A stretch of DNA of 64,000 nucleotides from positions 248,001-312,000 of the forward strand of contig CBDANO010000004.1 in the NCBI GenBank assembly GCA_965197665.1, in the 5' to 3' direction. Positions 34,505 to 44,800 of this stretch are shown here, in pieces. The translations under genes were made by a program, and so were the position numbers. The notes under the pieces are model-generated. The model saw only the letters and a program-made list of their open reading frames with translations. It was not told where the DNA came from and made no database searches. This stretch comes from CBDANO01 sp965197665. Lineage in GTDB: Bacteria > Chloroflexota > Dehalococcoidia > Lucifugimonadales > UBA3495. Positions within the stretch are counted from its first letter, which is position 1. Each line of letters opens with the position of its first letter.

Positions 34505-36820
34505 GTGACTTCGCAAGCGCCGGTATCCAAGCGGTTCGAGGACCATCGGCTGTTGATAGGCGCCGGTTCCTTTGTGGACGACATTAAGTTGCCCGGTATG
34601 CTGCACGCCGTCGTCATACGCAGCCCTCACGCCCATGCGCTGGTCGGTACCGTGGACGACTCCGAGGCTCTAACCTCGCCGGGCGTCGCGGCGGTGTTAA
34701 CCGGAGAGGATATAGCCGGTGTTCTTGACGACGTCCCGACCAGGCTTCCTTGGTCCGATCCCTCGATCCTGGCGATCAATGAAGTTGGGCAGCCGGTGTT
34801 GGCCAAGGACCGGGTGCGCTATGTGGGTCAAGCCGTAGCGGTGGTAGTGGCCGAAAACCCGGAGCAGGCCCGGGACGCCGCCGACTTGGTCAAGGTGGAG
34901 TATGAACCCTTGACCCCGGTTTTGGACCCTTCGGAAGCTCTGAAAGATGACGCGGCCCCGATTCACGAAGAATTGAATACCAACCTCGGAATGCGTATCT
35001 TCCGGCGAGGCGGGGATATCGAGGGGGCTTTCGCCGAGGCTGATAGAGTGCTCAAGCAGAACTTCGAGGTGCAGCGTCTGGCTCCGGCGCCCCTGGAGAC
35101 CAGAGGCGTAGCGGCCCATTATCAATCGCAAGACGATGTGCTGACCGTGTGGGACTCCACTCAAGAGCCGCAACAGGTGTGGCGCCTTCTGGCCGCGCAG
35201 CTGGGGCGGACCGAATCCGGCGTGCGCGTCATTGCGCCCGACGTGGGAGGCGGGTTCGGCGCCAAGGGGTGCGTCTTTCCCGAGGAGGTCCTGGTACCTT
35301 ACTTGGCCCTCAGTTTGGGCCGCCCCGTCAAGTGGGTGGAGGACCGGCAAGAGAATATGCTGGCATTTCACGCCAGGGGCCATAACGTTGAAGTGGAAGC
35401 GGCGGTGAAGGAAGACGGCGTGATTCTGGCCATGAAGGTGCGGATCATCGCTGACCTGGGCGCCTACTTCTTGTCATCCACCGCCGCGGTACCGCTTTTG
35501 GCCGGGCAGCGAATCACCGGGCCTTATAAGACGCCGGTCATGGAGGTCGAGGTCCTGAGCGCTTTGACCAACAAGCCCCCCACGGGGCCGTACCGCGGCG
35601 CCGGAGGCCCGGAATCGGCCTTTTGCATGGAGCGCACCGTCGAGCTCATCGCTTGGGAACTAGGCTTGGACCCGGTGGAGGTGAGACGGCGGAACTTCAT
35701 ACCCGCCGACGGCTTTCCTCACCGGACTCCAACCGGTCTCACCTATGACTCCGGGGATTACCAGAGGGCCTTGGACCGGGTCCTTGAGCTCTCGGACTAT
35801 GCGGCTTGGCGGGACAAAGCGAAGGAGAGACGGTCTGACGGCCGGTTACTTGGGGTGGGCCTAGCGACCGTGGTTAAAGCTTCCGGGGGTGGCGGCGATT
35901 TCTTGACGGAAAACGCAAAAGTGGAAGTGGATGCGTCGGGGCGAGTCACTGTTTACACGGGGCTGTCTCCCCACGGCCAGGGAACGGAAACGTCCTTCGC
36001 CCAACTGGTGAGCCGGGAGTTGGGCGTGGACCCTTCGGGAGTGCAAGTATTGCATAGCGACACGGCGGTGTACCCCTTGGGGCACGGCACCGCGGCCAGC
36101 CGGGGCACGGTAGCGGGCGCTTCGGCGCTCTACGTCACCCTGGAGCAAGCGCGGGAAAAGCTGTCCCAAGTCGCTGCTCACTTGCTTGATTGCGCCGCGG
36201 AAGAGGTTGTCTTCGAGCAAGGAAAGGTTTACGACCGCCCGGGCCGCGGCCCGGCATTGGGATTTTCCGAGGTGGCGAAGGCCGCTTACGATGAAGAGTT
36301 ACTGCCGCCGGGGGTGAGCGTTGGGCTGGAGTTCGATGGGGCCTACACTCTGCCCAGGACTCCCTTCGCTTTTGCCGCTCACGTCGCGGTCGTGGAAGTG
36401 GACCCGGATACCGGGGAGGCCAAGATCATCCATTATGCGGCGGTGCACGATTGCGGCCGCATCATCAATCCGGTTCTGGTTGAGGGTCAGGTCCACGGGG
36501 CCATTGCTCAAGGGGTCGGGCAGGCTCTGACTGAAGGAGTGGTGTACGGCGCCGAAGGGCAGCCCGTTACAGGTAGCTTGATGGACTACGCCCTGCCCTT
36601 GGCCGATGAATTCCCGGCCATGATTCTGGACACCGTCGAGACTCCGTCGCCCTTAAATCCGTTGGGCGCCAAAGGAGTGGGTGAACTCCCAACCGTAGCC
36701 GCTCCCGTAGCCGTAACCAACGCCGTGATGGACGCTCTGGCCGGGGCCGGGGTCCGGCACCTAGATACTCCCCTGACCCCGGAGAAGATATGGCGGGCCC
36801 TCCGCAGCGGGAATAAATAG
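34505..36820 (+). CDS. Xanthine dehydrogenase/aldehyde oxidase-type molybdenum hydroxylase, large subunit
   Basis: A 771-residue molybdopterin-binding subunit. RFEDHRLLIGAGSFVDDI starts the first domain. GGGFGAKG, PYRGAGGPESAF and the catalytic Glu727 in GAKGVGELP are in the expected order. It hydroxylates a carbon next to N or O in a heterocycle or aldehyde; AYRCSF of CO dehydrogenase is absent, so it is not CoxL form I. The GTG at 34505 has GGGAGGAG upstream. FAD and 2Fe-2S subunits, normally adjacent, are missing. Confidence 0.9.
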   Translation: MTSQAPVSKRFEDHRLLIGAGSFVDDIKLPGMLHAVVIRSPHAHALVGTVDDSEALTSPGVAAVLTGEDIAGVLDDVPTRLPWSDPSILAINEVGQPVLAKDRVRYVGQAVAVVVAENPEQARDAADLVKVEYEPLTPVLDPSEALKDDAAPIHEELNTNLGMRIFRRGGDIEGAFAEADRVLKQNFEVQRLAPAPLETRGVAAHYQSQDDVLTVWDSTQEPQQVWRLLAAQLGRTESGVRVIAPDVGGGFGAKGCVFPEEVLVPYLALSLGRPVKWVEDRQENMLAFHARGHNVEVEAAVKEDGVILAMKVRIIADLGAYFLSSTAAVPLLAGQRITGPYKTPVMEVEVLSALTNKPPTGPYRGAGGPESAFCMERTVELIAWELGLDPVEVRRRNFIPADGFPHRTPTGLTYDSGDYQRALDRVLELSDYAAWRDKAKERRSDGRLLGVGLATVVKASGGGGDFLTENAKVEVDASGRVTVYTGLSPHGQGTETSFAQLVSRELGVDPSGVQVLHSDTAVYPLGHGTAASRGTVAGASALYVTLEQAREKLSQVAAHLLDCAAEEVVFEQGKVYDRPGRGPALGFSEVAKAAYDEELLPPGVSVGLEFDGAYTLPRTPFAFAAHVAVVEVDPDTGEAKIIHYAAVHDCGRIINPVLVEGQVHGAIAQGVGQALTEGVVYGAEGQPVTGSLMDYALPLADEFPAMILDTVETPSPLNPLGAKGVGELPTVAAPVAVTNAVMDALAGAGVRHLDTPLTPEKIWRALRSGNK

Positions 36821-36821
36821 A

Positions 36822-36873
36822 GGACATCACCAAAGGAAATCGCCAAGGGAAATTGCCAAAGGACATCACGATG
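36822..36873 (+). repeat. 13-bp tandem repeat in the epoxide hydrolase leader
   Basis: Four consecutive 13-bp units: GGACATCACCAAA, GGAAATCGCCAAG, GGAAATTGCCAAA, GGACATCACGATG. The last unit contains the ATG start. Each carries a purine-rich GGA core that could act as a ribosome-binding sequence. Confidence 0.7.
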
Positions 36874-38037
36874 GAAGTGGAGCCGTTCAAAATTCAAGTC
36901 CCGGAACCCGCTCTGGAAGACCTCCGGCGGCGGCTGGACCGCACCAGATGGCCCGACCAAATCCCCGGCTCCGGCTGGGAATACGGGGCCAAGTTGGACT
37001 ACCTAAAGGAGATGGTGGAGTACTGGCGGACCGGTTTTGATTGGCGCGCCCGAGAGAAAGAACTGAACTCCTTCGACCACTTCCGGGCGTCGGTAGACGG
37101 CTTGGGGATTCATTTCGTGCACCGGAAGGGTGAAGGGCCGGAACCGTTGCCGTTGATTATTACTCACGGTTGGCCCGGTACCTTCTTCGAGGCGTTGAAG
37201 CTCGTTCCCATGTTGACGGATCCCGCATCCCACGGCGGGGACTCGAAGGACTCATTCGACGTGGTCGTGCCGTCGTTGCCCGGGTATGGGTTCTCGGACC
37301 GGCCCAACGAGCGAGGCATGAACTTGGCCGGGATCGCCGGACTGTGGGCCAAGCTCATGACCGAGGGCTTGGGGTATGCCCGGTTCGGCGCCCAGGGCGG
37401 CGACTGGGGGGCCGGAGTCACCGCCAGGCTCGGACTGGACCATCCGGATAGCGTAGTGGGCATCCACTTGACCGGGGTTAGCGCCGCTCTGTTCCGGCCA
37501 TACCTAGGCCCCGGCGCAACCGAGCTATCCCAACGGGAGAAGGAATACTTGGAGGAACGGGACAGTTGGCAGCAGGATGAAGGGGCTTACTATCACATTC
37601 AGAGCACCAAGCCCCAGTCTCTTTCCTACGGGTTGAACGACTCTCCGGCGGGGCTGGCCGCTTGGATAGTGGACCGTTGGCGGACTTGGGGGGTTGATGA
37701 AGCGCCCGAGGAACGGCGCCGCTACTACACCATGGACGAACTCTTAACCAACATCGCGATCTACTGGTTTTCCGGGGGAATCGCTTCAGCGAACCGGCTG
37801 TACTACGAAAACCAACGCAACCCGTCCCACTTGGCCCAAAGCCAGAGGATAGAGGTACCCTGCGGCGTCGCTATTTTTGCTCAGGACCAGTCCCATCCCC
37901 CTCGAGAGTGGGCGGAACGGTCATGTAACGTTACTCATTGGACGGAAGTACCCAAAGGGGGCCACTTTGCCGCCATGGAAGAGCCGGAGTTGCTGGCCCA
38001 GGATATACGGGAGTTCTTCCGTACGATCCGGAGGTAG
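36871..38037 (+). CDS. Epoxide hydrolase (alpha/beta-hydrolase, EHN domain)
   Basis: A 388-residue microsomal-type epoxide hydrolase. The N-terminal EHN domain (FKIQVPEPALEDLRRRLDRTRWPDQ) is followed by the alpha/beta-hydrolase core with oxyanion motif HGWPG (99-103) and nucleophile Asp178 (GGDWGAG). The charge-relay His lies in PKGGHFAAMEEP. It opens epoxides to diols. The ATG at 36871 is preferred over a TTG at 36853. It lies 50 nt after the Mo-hydroxylase gene, so co-expression in catabolism is plausible. Confidence 0.92.
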   Translation: MEVEPFKIQVPEPALEDLRRRLDRTRWPDQIPGSGWEYGAKLDYLKEMVEYWRTGFDWRAREKELNSFDHFRASVDGLGIHFVHRKGEGPEPLPLIITHGWPGTFFEALKLVPMLTDPASHGGDSKDSFDVVVPSLPGYGFSDRPNERGMNLAGIAGLWAKLMTEGLGYARFGAQGGDWGAGVTARLGLDHPDSVVGIHLTGVSAALFRPYLGPGATELSQREKEYLEERDSWQQDEGAYYHIQSTKPQSLSYGLNDSPAGLAAWIVDRWRTWGVDEAPEERRRYYTMDELLTNIAIYWFSGGIASANRLYYENQRNPSHLAQSQRIEVPCGVAIFAQDQSHPPREWAERSCNVTHWTEVPKGGHFAAMEEPELLAQDIREFFRTIRR

Positions 38038-38165
38038 GCTCGTCTTCAACGACACAAATGGAGTGTGGTTGGCCCGCCGCGACGGGTCAACCACACTCTT
38101 TCTTTCCGAGGTGGCGCAACGCTCGCGTTATGCCCGGACAGGCGAGAAGAAACTTGCCCGCGGGG
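38038..38165 (+). repeat. Dispersed repeat R1, copy c (palindrome at 38061-38098)
   Basis: The core has one G-T wobble and one mismatch near the centre. The right flank (taacgc-type sequence to gagaagaaacttgcccgcgg) matches copy b and the fragment at 4664. It lies between convergent genes and starts at the epoxide hydrolase stop. Confidence 0.85.
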
Positions 38166-39134
38166 TTAGTTGGGCATCCAGGCTATGCTGCGGATTTCGG
38201 TGAACTCCCGGGTTAGTTTCTCCCAATGGTCTCCGCCGTCGCTGGTGGAATACAACTCTCCATAGTGGCTGCAAGCCATGATGAAGTCGGGATCGGCTTC
38301 GTGAGCAGCGAATGCCCAAATGGGTGTGTTGGGCGCCACGGGCAGAGACAAGGGGTCCCAGCTTTTTCCGTGGTCCTTGGAGCGCTGGATGTTCCCGGTG
38401 CTGCCCAGTGGGCCGTCCCCGGCGGCTACAAAGATCACGTTGAGATCGTTTTTCTTGATAGCGATGTCCCTACAGTAGGGAAATTCGAAGTGTTCGCCTA
38501 CCCCTAGGCCCTGCCAACTCTCGCCGGTATCCGTGCTGGCGAAGATTTCCCAGGGTGTGGCGGTCAGGATCGTCTTGGGACCGGCGAGGCTGACGGCCAT
38601 GCCATGGATGTCGGGATCGCTGAGGCCGCCATCGATTCTGCTCCAGGTATCCCCGCCATCCAGGCTGCGCCGGACTCCGTCCACCTCGACGCCGGCCCAG
38701 ACGATATTGGAGTCCGACGGGTCCACCACCAAGGCGGTAACCCGGGGAATGCGCACGTTGGGGCAGGTTTCGGCCATTTCCACGGTAAGTTTCTCCCAAT
38801 GGCCGCCGCCGTCCCGGGAGCGGAAAAGAGCGGAGGGACTCGTGCCGGCAAACATGGTGTCGGGAGCGGCGGGATCGAAAGTTATCTTCCAGACTTGCAG
38901 CGAGTCCATGAGGGAATCAATCTTGTCGAAGCTCTTACCCCTGTTTCCGCTCCGGTAGACGCCTTCGTCGGTACCGGCAAAAACCGCGCTGGGGTCGTCG
39001 GGGTGGAGGGCTACGGTGAAGACCCGGCTGTCCCCCCAGATGCCCCTTGCCCGGCCCCAACTATCTCCACCGTCCGGGCTACGCCATAGTCCTGAACCTA
39101 TAGTTGCTGCCAGTACCGAAATGTTCTTAGTCAT
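38166..39134 (-). CDS. BNR/sialidase-like beta-propeller protein
   Basis: A 322-residue protein of repeated Asp-box motifs (SPDGGDSWG, SRDGGGHWE, SLDGGDTWS, STDTGESWQ, SKDHGKSWD, TSDGGDHWE), similar to the YCF48/photosystem II stability factor and VPS10-type propellers. No signal peptide is seen. The ATG at 39134 is chosen from the GAGGGGAG site and the start of similarity; the frame is open for a further 600 bp upstream but that part is low-complexity shadow. Function unknown. Confidence 0.82.
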   Translation of the reverse strand: MTKNISVLAATIGSGLWRSPDGGDSWGRARGIWGDSRVFTVALHPDDPSAVFAGTDEGVYRSGNRGKSFDKIDSLMDSLQVWKITFDPAAPDTMFAGTSPSALFRSRDGGGHWEKLTVEMAETCPNVRIPRVTALVVDPSDSNIVWAGVEVDGVRRSLDGGDTWSRIDGGLSDPDIHGMAVSLAGPKTILTATPWEIFASTDTGESWQGLGVGEHFEFPYCRDIAIKKNDLNVIFVAAGDGPLGSTGNIQRSKDHGKSWDPLSLPVAPNTPIWAFAAHEADPDFIMACSHYGELYSTSDGGDHWEKLTREFTEIRSIAWMPN

Positions 39135-39214
39135 AGCTCCCCTCTCCTGCGATAATATATAGTCATATCCAGGACCGGCCGGGTTAAGCTTGGGCGTTGC
39201 CCCGCCTTCGGGAG

Positions 39215-40042
39215 TTAGGAAGGGCCGCCGGCAGGGTCCCACAGCCAGTAGCGGGAAGTAGCCCCGGCGTCGACGCGAAGGTCGAAAGCGGTGATCATCT
39301 CCGCGTCGTCCGACGCCAGGAAAACGGCGGCTCTGGCGTAGTGGCGCGGGCTGGGCAACTTTTGGAGGGGTGTGCCGGCGCTTGCGTCTTGGAGCAGTCC
39401 CTTGGCTCTTCGGCCTTGGCGCAACTCCGGCCATTCGACACCCCACTGGGCGGCCCGGCCGGCGCCTTCCCGCGGGTCGGTGGCCGTGGGGGTGAGACTG
39501 TTCACTCGAATGCCATGACGGGAAAGCTCCATAGCCACCGACCGAGTAAAGTTGAGCAGCCCCCCCTTGCTGGTGCCGTAGCCGACGTTTCCGGGTTCCC
39601 CTTGGTGCCCCGCCGTGGAAATGATGTTGATGATACTTCCCGTGCGCCTCTGGTCGATCATCAGCTGGGCCGCGTGCTTGGTGAAGAGAAAGGCCCCGGT
39701 CAGGATGACGTCGGTCTGGTACCGCCACTCCTCCACAGGCATGTCCAGAACACCCTTCCAGTTGAAAACGGCGGCCCCGTTGACCAGAATATCGACGCCG
39801 CCGTAGGCGTCTTCGGCCCGGGCGATGGTTTCTCTGACTTGCTCTTCGTTAGTCACGTCGCAAGCCAACCCGATGGCTTGACCCCCGTTCCGGCAAATGG
39901 TTTGAGCGCAACTGTAGGCATAGATGGAGTTGATGTCTACGCAGACTAGGTTGGCCCCTTCGGCGGCCAAGCCTTCCGCGATGCCTCCCATAACATTGGG
40001 GTCCGCGCCGGTAACTAGGGCCGTTTTTCCTGCCAGTTTCAC
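39215..40042 (-). CDS. Short-chain dehydrogenase/reductase
   Basis: A 275-residue classical SDR with cofactor motif TGADPNVMGGIAEGLA (a variant of TGxxxGxG, with D and N in the loop), the NGA strand motif and catalytic Ser142, Tyr155, Lys159 (ISTAG, YGTSK). Asp36 after the second strand (VCVDIN) indicates NAD(H) preference. GTG at 40042 is chosen with GGAGAG upstream; an ATG at 40114 is possible. Substrate unknown. Confidence 0.88.
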   Translation of the reverse strand: MKLAGKTALVTGADPNVMGGIAEGLAAEGANLVCVDINSIYAYSCAQTICRNGGQAIGLACDVTNEEQVRETIARAEDAYGGVDILVNGAAVFNWKGVLDMPVEEWRYQTDVILTGAFLFTKHAAQLMIDQRRTGSIINIISTAGHQGEPGNVGYGTSKGGLLNFTRSVAMELSRHGIRVNSLTPTATDPREGAGRAAQWGVEWPELRQGRRAKGLLQDASAGTPLQKLPSPRHYARAAVFLASDDAEMITAFDLRVDAGATSRYWLWDPAGGPS

Positions 40043-40204
40043 TCTGGGTGGACTCTCCAGAAGTCGATGCCGTAGGTTTGGACTGGGGTCCCGCCGGGTG
40101 TTGGGGCAAGCCAAGTCTGAAGGGTGCCCAAGACAGGGATAGACTAATGCGGCAGGGTCGGACTGTCAACGAGCTTCAATGATGACACGGACCGCCGCAG
40201 CCGC

Positions 40205-40244
40205 AAAAAGCACGCCCGGCCGAATGGGGCCGGGCGTGCTTTTT
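40205..40244 (-). terminator. Rho-independent terminator of the dehydratase operon
   Basis: A 17-bp perfect inverted repeat (AAAAAGCACGCCCGGCC / GGCCGGGCGTGCTTTTT) with a 6-nt loop, 26 nt after the stop at 40270. A and T runs at both ends make it work in both directions. It is the clearest terminator in the window. Confidence 0.9.
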
Positions 40245-40269
40245 CCTGTCGAACCTTGAGGGACCGGCG

Positions 40270-41808
40270 CTACTTTATGTGGGGCGCCACCGTCGCCACG
40301 AAGTTAGCGGCAGTGCTGATGCCGTGATGGTGCGGGGGTATCCGCATCGGGTCGCAGTACTTGGGATGCTTCGCCGCAAATTCGCGTACCTGCTCGATGG
40401 TGACGTTGTGCTTTTCCAGCACCTCCGCCAACTCTTGCCGCGCCTTTATCTTGGCTTCGTACAGTTTCATCTGGGTGCGGCTTTTGACGTTGACCTCACC
40501 GTCGCCGGATGTCTCGACGGGCAAGTAGATCGCGTCCTTATAGTCGGCCACCACCTTGCTTTGAACGCCGTCGCTCATGGTGCTGGGCATGCAGCCGAAG
40601 GGCTTGAGGGAAATCACCATCTGGGCGTGTTTGTCCTTTGTTGCCATGATATTCTTCCCGATTTCCAGGTGGCCTTCCCCGCCTTTCAGGTGGGAGTCGT
40701 AGTATGACTTAGCATAGTCGGCCAGCTTTTGCTGATTCGGCAGAGAATCGCTTCTGAACCCCAACCCCCACCGGTAGAAGTTGTAATACATCCGGAACGC
40801 CAACTGCACCAGATTCACTTTACGGATGAAGCTCTTCCTAGTCTTGTCGATGACCAGATGGTCTTCAGCATTCTTCTTAGCCGCCCAGATGAGGTACTCG
40901 ATCCAGGTGCCTATTGGTTCGACCATGACTTCAGCGCCTTCCGACTCGAGCCAGCGGAACATGTGATAGTTGCCGTCACCTTCGGTGGTCTGGGCCCAGA
41001 ACTCGCCGGTGATTTTTACCTTGGGCTTAATGCGGGTGAAGTCAACGTTGATGCCTCTATACATCTTCCGGACTCGCCGCAACGCGCGCCACACGGATGT
41101 CCCATCCCTCAGGGCGTCACCGGTTATTTGGAGGGATTCCTTCATAACTCGGTCCGTTTCGCCTTCATTGGTTTCATAAGGACGGATCTTATAGCCAAGG
41201 TCATTGATCATGTCCCCGACCATAATGCCCTTTATCAAAGCCATGCCAAACTTGGCGTTAAGCTCTAGGGCCGAATCTCCAGTGTCCTGATTCAAGCCGC
41301 CCGACTGCTTGAACAATAGGACCCGGAACTTACCGAACCCCGAGTCCCGCAAGGCTTTTCGATACTCGGCCTCGTACATACCGAAGCGGCAAGGCCCGCA
41401 GGCGCCGGCGGTTACGAATACGTACCGGTCCTCGATGTCCTCTTCGCCTGCTTCCCTCAGTTGTTTCAAGTGCTTGACCAAGTTTCCCACAGTGTAGTAG
41501 GTGGGGTTACACTGCCCTCGGTTGCCGTATTCCTTCCCCACGGCTAGCGACTCATTGTCGGGGCAGGGAAGCAACTGCACTTTATAACCCAAACCCTTCA
41601 TGGCCTCATTTACCAATTCCTCGTGGGCAAGAGTAAAGCCGCCCCAAAGAATTGTCGTGGTGTCTTTTTCGTCTTTGGGCCAGTTGAACTCGTAGGGTTT
41701 CTGGAAGTGCTCAACCTCCTTGTCCTCAAGGCCCATCTCTTTGCGGAGTTGTTCCTCGTATTGCTTTGCTTGGGTTTCAATATCTTGTTCGTCCAGCACT
41801 TTGACCAT
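40270..41808 (-). CDS. 2-hydroxyacyl-CoA dehydratase-like (HgdB/COG3581-type) protein
   Basis: A 512-residue protein of the CoA-substrate dehydratase/double-cubane cluster superfamily. Conserved Cys that could hold Fe-S clusters are C82 (LPCPDN), C100 (GQCNPT), C137 and C140 (GACGPCRFGMY) and one in KPFGCMPS. It should receive electrons from an ATP-driven activase, which is the next gene upstream, 32 nt away. Substrate unknown; the double-cubane reductases are an alternative to dehydratases. The operon ends at the strong terminator. Confidence 0.85.
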   Translation of the reverse strand: MVKVLDEQDIETQAKQYEEQLRKEMGLEDKEVEHFQKPYEFNWPKDEKDTTTILWGGFTLAHEELVNEAMKGLGYKVQLLPCPDNESLAVGKEYGNRGQCNPTYYTVGNLVKHLKQLREAGEEDIEDRYVFVTAGACGPCRFGMYEAEYRKALRDSGFGKFRVLLFKQSGGLNQDTGDSALELNAKFGMALIKGIMVGDMINDLGYKIRPYETNEGETDRVMKESLQITGDALRDGTSVWRALRRVRKMYRGINVDFTRIKPKVKITGEFWAQTTEGDGNYHMFRWLESEGAEVMVEPIGTWIEYLIWAAKKNAEDHLVIDKTRKSFIRKVNLVQLAFRMYYNFYRWGLGFRSDSLPNQQKLADYAKSYYDSHLKGGEGHLEIGKNIMATKDKHAQMVISLKPFGCMPSTMSDGVQSKVVADYKDAIYLPVETSGDGEVNVKSRTQMKLYEAKIKARQELAEVLEKHNVTIEQVREFAAKHPKYCDPMRIPPHHHGISTAANFVATVAPHIK

Positions 41809-41840
41809 ATGATCCTCCCTCGAGCTACTTAAAGTTGGGT

Positions 41841-44800
41841 CTAGTCCGCTTCTACCGGGGTTTTGTCTTCAACCATTTTCTTACGGGGCAGCTTAAAATT
41901 TCCTAGTTGGACAAATTGGGGCTCAGAACCGTCCATGTCCTCATCCTCCTCTAAACCAACTATAGCCTCTCCGTCGTTGGCGTAAGCCTTTAGAGGGTAG
42001 TCCCGGGTGGGGACACCGCAACTAGCGGAGCCGCTGCCGAACTCTTCCTCGCCGGGATCATCGACGGTGTTGTCTTTTCTGATGCGGTCGTAAGCGCTGG
42101 TGTCCGTTGCGTCACTAACTGCATTTCCGTTCCCGTTGGAGCCGTTGAGACGCATCACGTCTCCGTTCACCGGAGCATGACTCTCTTCAATCGGAGATAC
42201 AGGATGCGGCTGCTCCGATGCCTTGGCCGAATGGCCGTTGCCGTTTTGGGTGGCTGCTTTACTGCCGAGTTCGAGGGTAACGGGGACCCAAGCGTCGCGG
42301 TCGTGACCGTTGGAACCGTGGTCATCGACGGCCAGCTTCCGGTGCCCGTTGGGCCTGGAATCGTTGCCGCTTATCTCGACGTGGCTCGCCAACTCCAACT
42401 TGGCGGCAGTTTTAGCGTTGGCCCGGGTCAAGTGGGCCTTATAGGCCGCCACCATCTGCTGCAACTCGTCTTCTGAGTGTAGTTTCTTTTGCAGGTGCTC
42501 TTGGTAGCGCTGCAGGAAGTAGTCTATAGTCTCCACTCTGATTTTAATGGAGCCGCTGGGCTTGCTTTCATCGATGTCGTGGAAAGTGAAGTAGGGCGTG
42601 TTCGACGCCTCGATGATGTTTTCGATGGTGTTATAGTTCGGCGCGTCGTGGCCGCACTTGAAGCTGGAAAGGTCGATGGCGACCAAGTTGGGGTGGCGGG
42701 CGACGTATTTAGCGCCCCAAATCTTCTTGTTGGAATTCTCGCTGTAGGCGTTCTTCCACACATCGGTGATGTCCATGGCGTGAGTAATGATGCCTGCTTC
42801 CACTTCTTTCCCGAATAGCCGCTCCAGCATGTCATCGTCTTGAGGCAGCGAATCCACGCTGAATATTGGGTAGCCCTTCTTCTGTATCTCCTGCATTATC
42901 TCGTGGTTGAGACCGGGATCGTTGTGGTAGGGGCGGGCCAGCATAACAACGCCTAGCCTCCCTTCCTCTTCCAGTTGGTCTATGACTTTCCGGGATTCGG
43001 CGCGCATCGAAGCGAAGTAGCCGCGCCATGCCTCATAAGCGATGTTGATGGCCTCCAGGTTCTCTTCCCAGGTGACGCCGAGCACGTCCTGGAAACAGTT
43101 CCACATCTCCCACTCGAACATGGGCCAATCGGTGAAGTCCAAGGAAGGACTCAGGTACCGCATGTCGTTTTCGGCGAATATGTTCCCCTCTTTGGTGAAT
43201 GCGGCCTTAACGACCTCAGGAGTTATTGCCACAGTGGGGCAAGCGGCGCTGTCTTCGGCGTTCACCAACTCGGTCTTGAGCTTGTTTGTGATGGGGAAGA
43301 AAATTACGTCCGGCTTGTCCTTCGCCTTCTTGTCGAAGATAAGGTTGTGGATATGAGCGATTGCAACCTTGCTTGGGAAACACTGGTCGATGGAGCCCCT
43401 TCTAGAGCCCTTGTACCACATAGCCGGATCGGTGTAGTCGGAGTAGATGATGTTCTGGGCGCCGACACCCAGGGACTCGAAGTAGGCCTGGAAGAACGGC
43501 GCCAGGGTGTACATGTTTAGCACCCGGGGCATGCCGATCTTGATATCCCGCCGGAGGACCCGGGTCTCCTGGGATATCAACTCCGGTTTCGCTTCCTGCT
43601 TGCGGAACTTGGCGAAGAGGCCGTTGCGTTGCTCCGGCTCGTTCTCAACCTTGCGCAGGGTACTGACCTTGGGGGGGTCGGTCGTCCGGAATGCTTTGAC
43701 CGAAGCCTTTTCGACGAAGTTGGGGTTGGCGTCCATGATCTCTTCAAGCTTTGCCTTGACCAACTTCATATCATCGATGCTTTCCACGGTGCCCTTCTCG
43801 CACGTGGCGATGATGAAGCGCCGGTTGTCCCCCTCGGGGGTCTCTGTGTCGATGTAAGTGCGAAGACACTTGTTCTTGCAGAAGCTGCAGCGGGTCGACT
43901 CGTCCCTGGTAGTGGTGAACTCCAGGTTCTCGGCGGCGGACAACCCGATGAAATCGGAGTCCCGCTCGGCCGCAACCCTAATTGCTTCCAGGGCCGCGCC
44001 AATGGCGCCGCTCTCGCCGGTGAATTCATGGACCCGCACCTTGGCGTTGGGCACCTTCGATTTGATGAAGTCGTACTGAGACTTCACCGCAGCCAGGTTA
44101 TGCTGGGTGCCTCCTTGCAGCACGAAGTTGGTCCCGAACTTGTTCAAGTTTGGCTCGGCGACTACGTAGAGCCAGATATTCTTGGGCAGGACTTTGGCCA
44201 AGCCGGCCATGATCTCGTGCTTTTCCCAACCCAGTTGCTGGAAATTGACGATGTCCGTTTCCATGAACACGGCGCAGCCGTAACCAAAGACCGGCAACCG
44301 CTCCGCGTCGAAGGCCGCGTCGGCGAACTCAGCCACCGAGTAGCCGAACTTGGCGGCGGTGCTCTGTAGGAAATAGCCGTTGCCCGCCGAGCACTGGGTG
44401 TTTAGCTTGAAGTCCTTGACTTTGCCGTCATTGATCACAATTACCTTGATGTCTTGGCCGCCCACGTCCACGATCACGTCAACGTCATCGTAATAGTGCA
44501 TCGCGGACTTGGTATGGGCCACGGTCTCCACTATGGCCACGTCGGCGCCCAACGTCTCTTTGAGCATGTCCTTGGCGTAACCGGTGGTGGCCACTCCCAG
44601 GACCTTAAGAATGGCCCCTTGGCTTTCGACGTGTTCTCGCAATTCCGTCAGGATTTCCTGGCTATCCGCCAGCGGGTTACCTTTGGAGAGTTGGTAGGCC
44701 TTGGCCAGAAGGACGCCTTGCTTGTCCATCAGAACGGCTTTGGTGGACGTTGAGCCGCCGTCGATGCCGATGAACCCCTCGACCTCCTGGCCGGGGGAGA

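Noticed and set aside
39135..39728. Upstream extension of the BNR propeller frame
   Set aside because: The extra 198 residues are rich in Arg, His, Pro and Gly with no domain, overlap the SDR gene antisense, and the ATG at 39134 has a good ribosome site.
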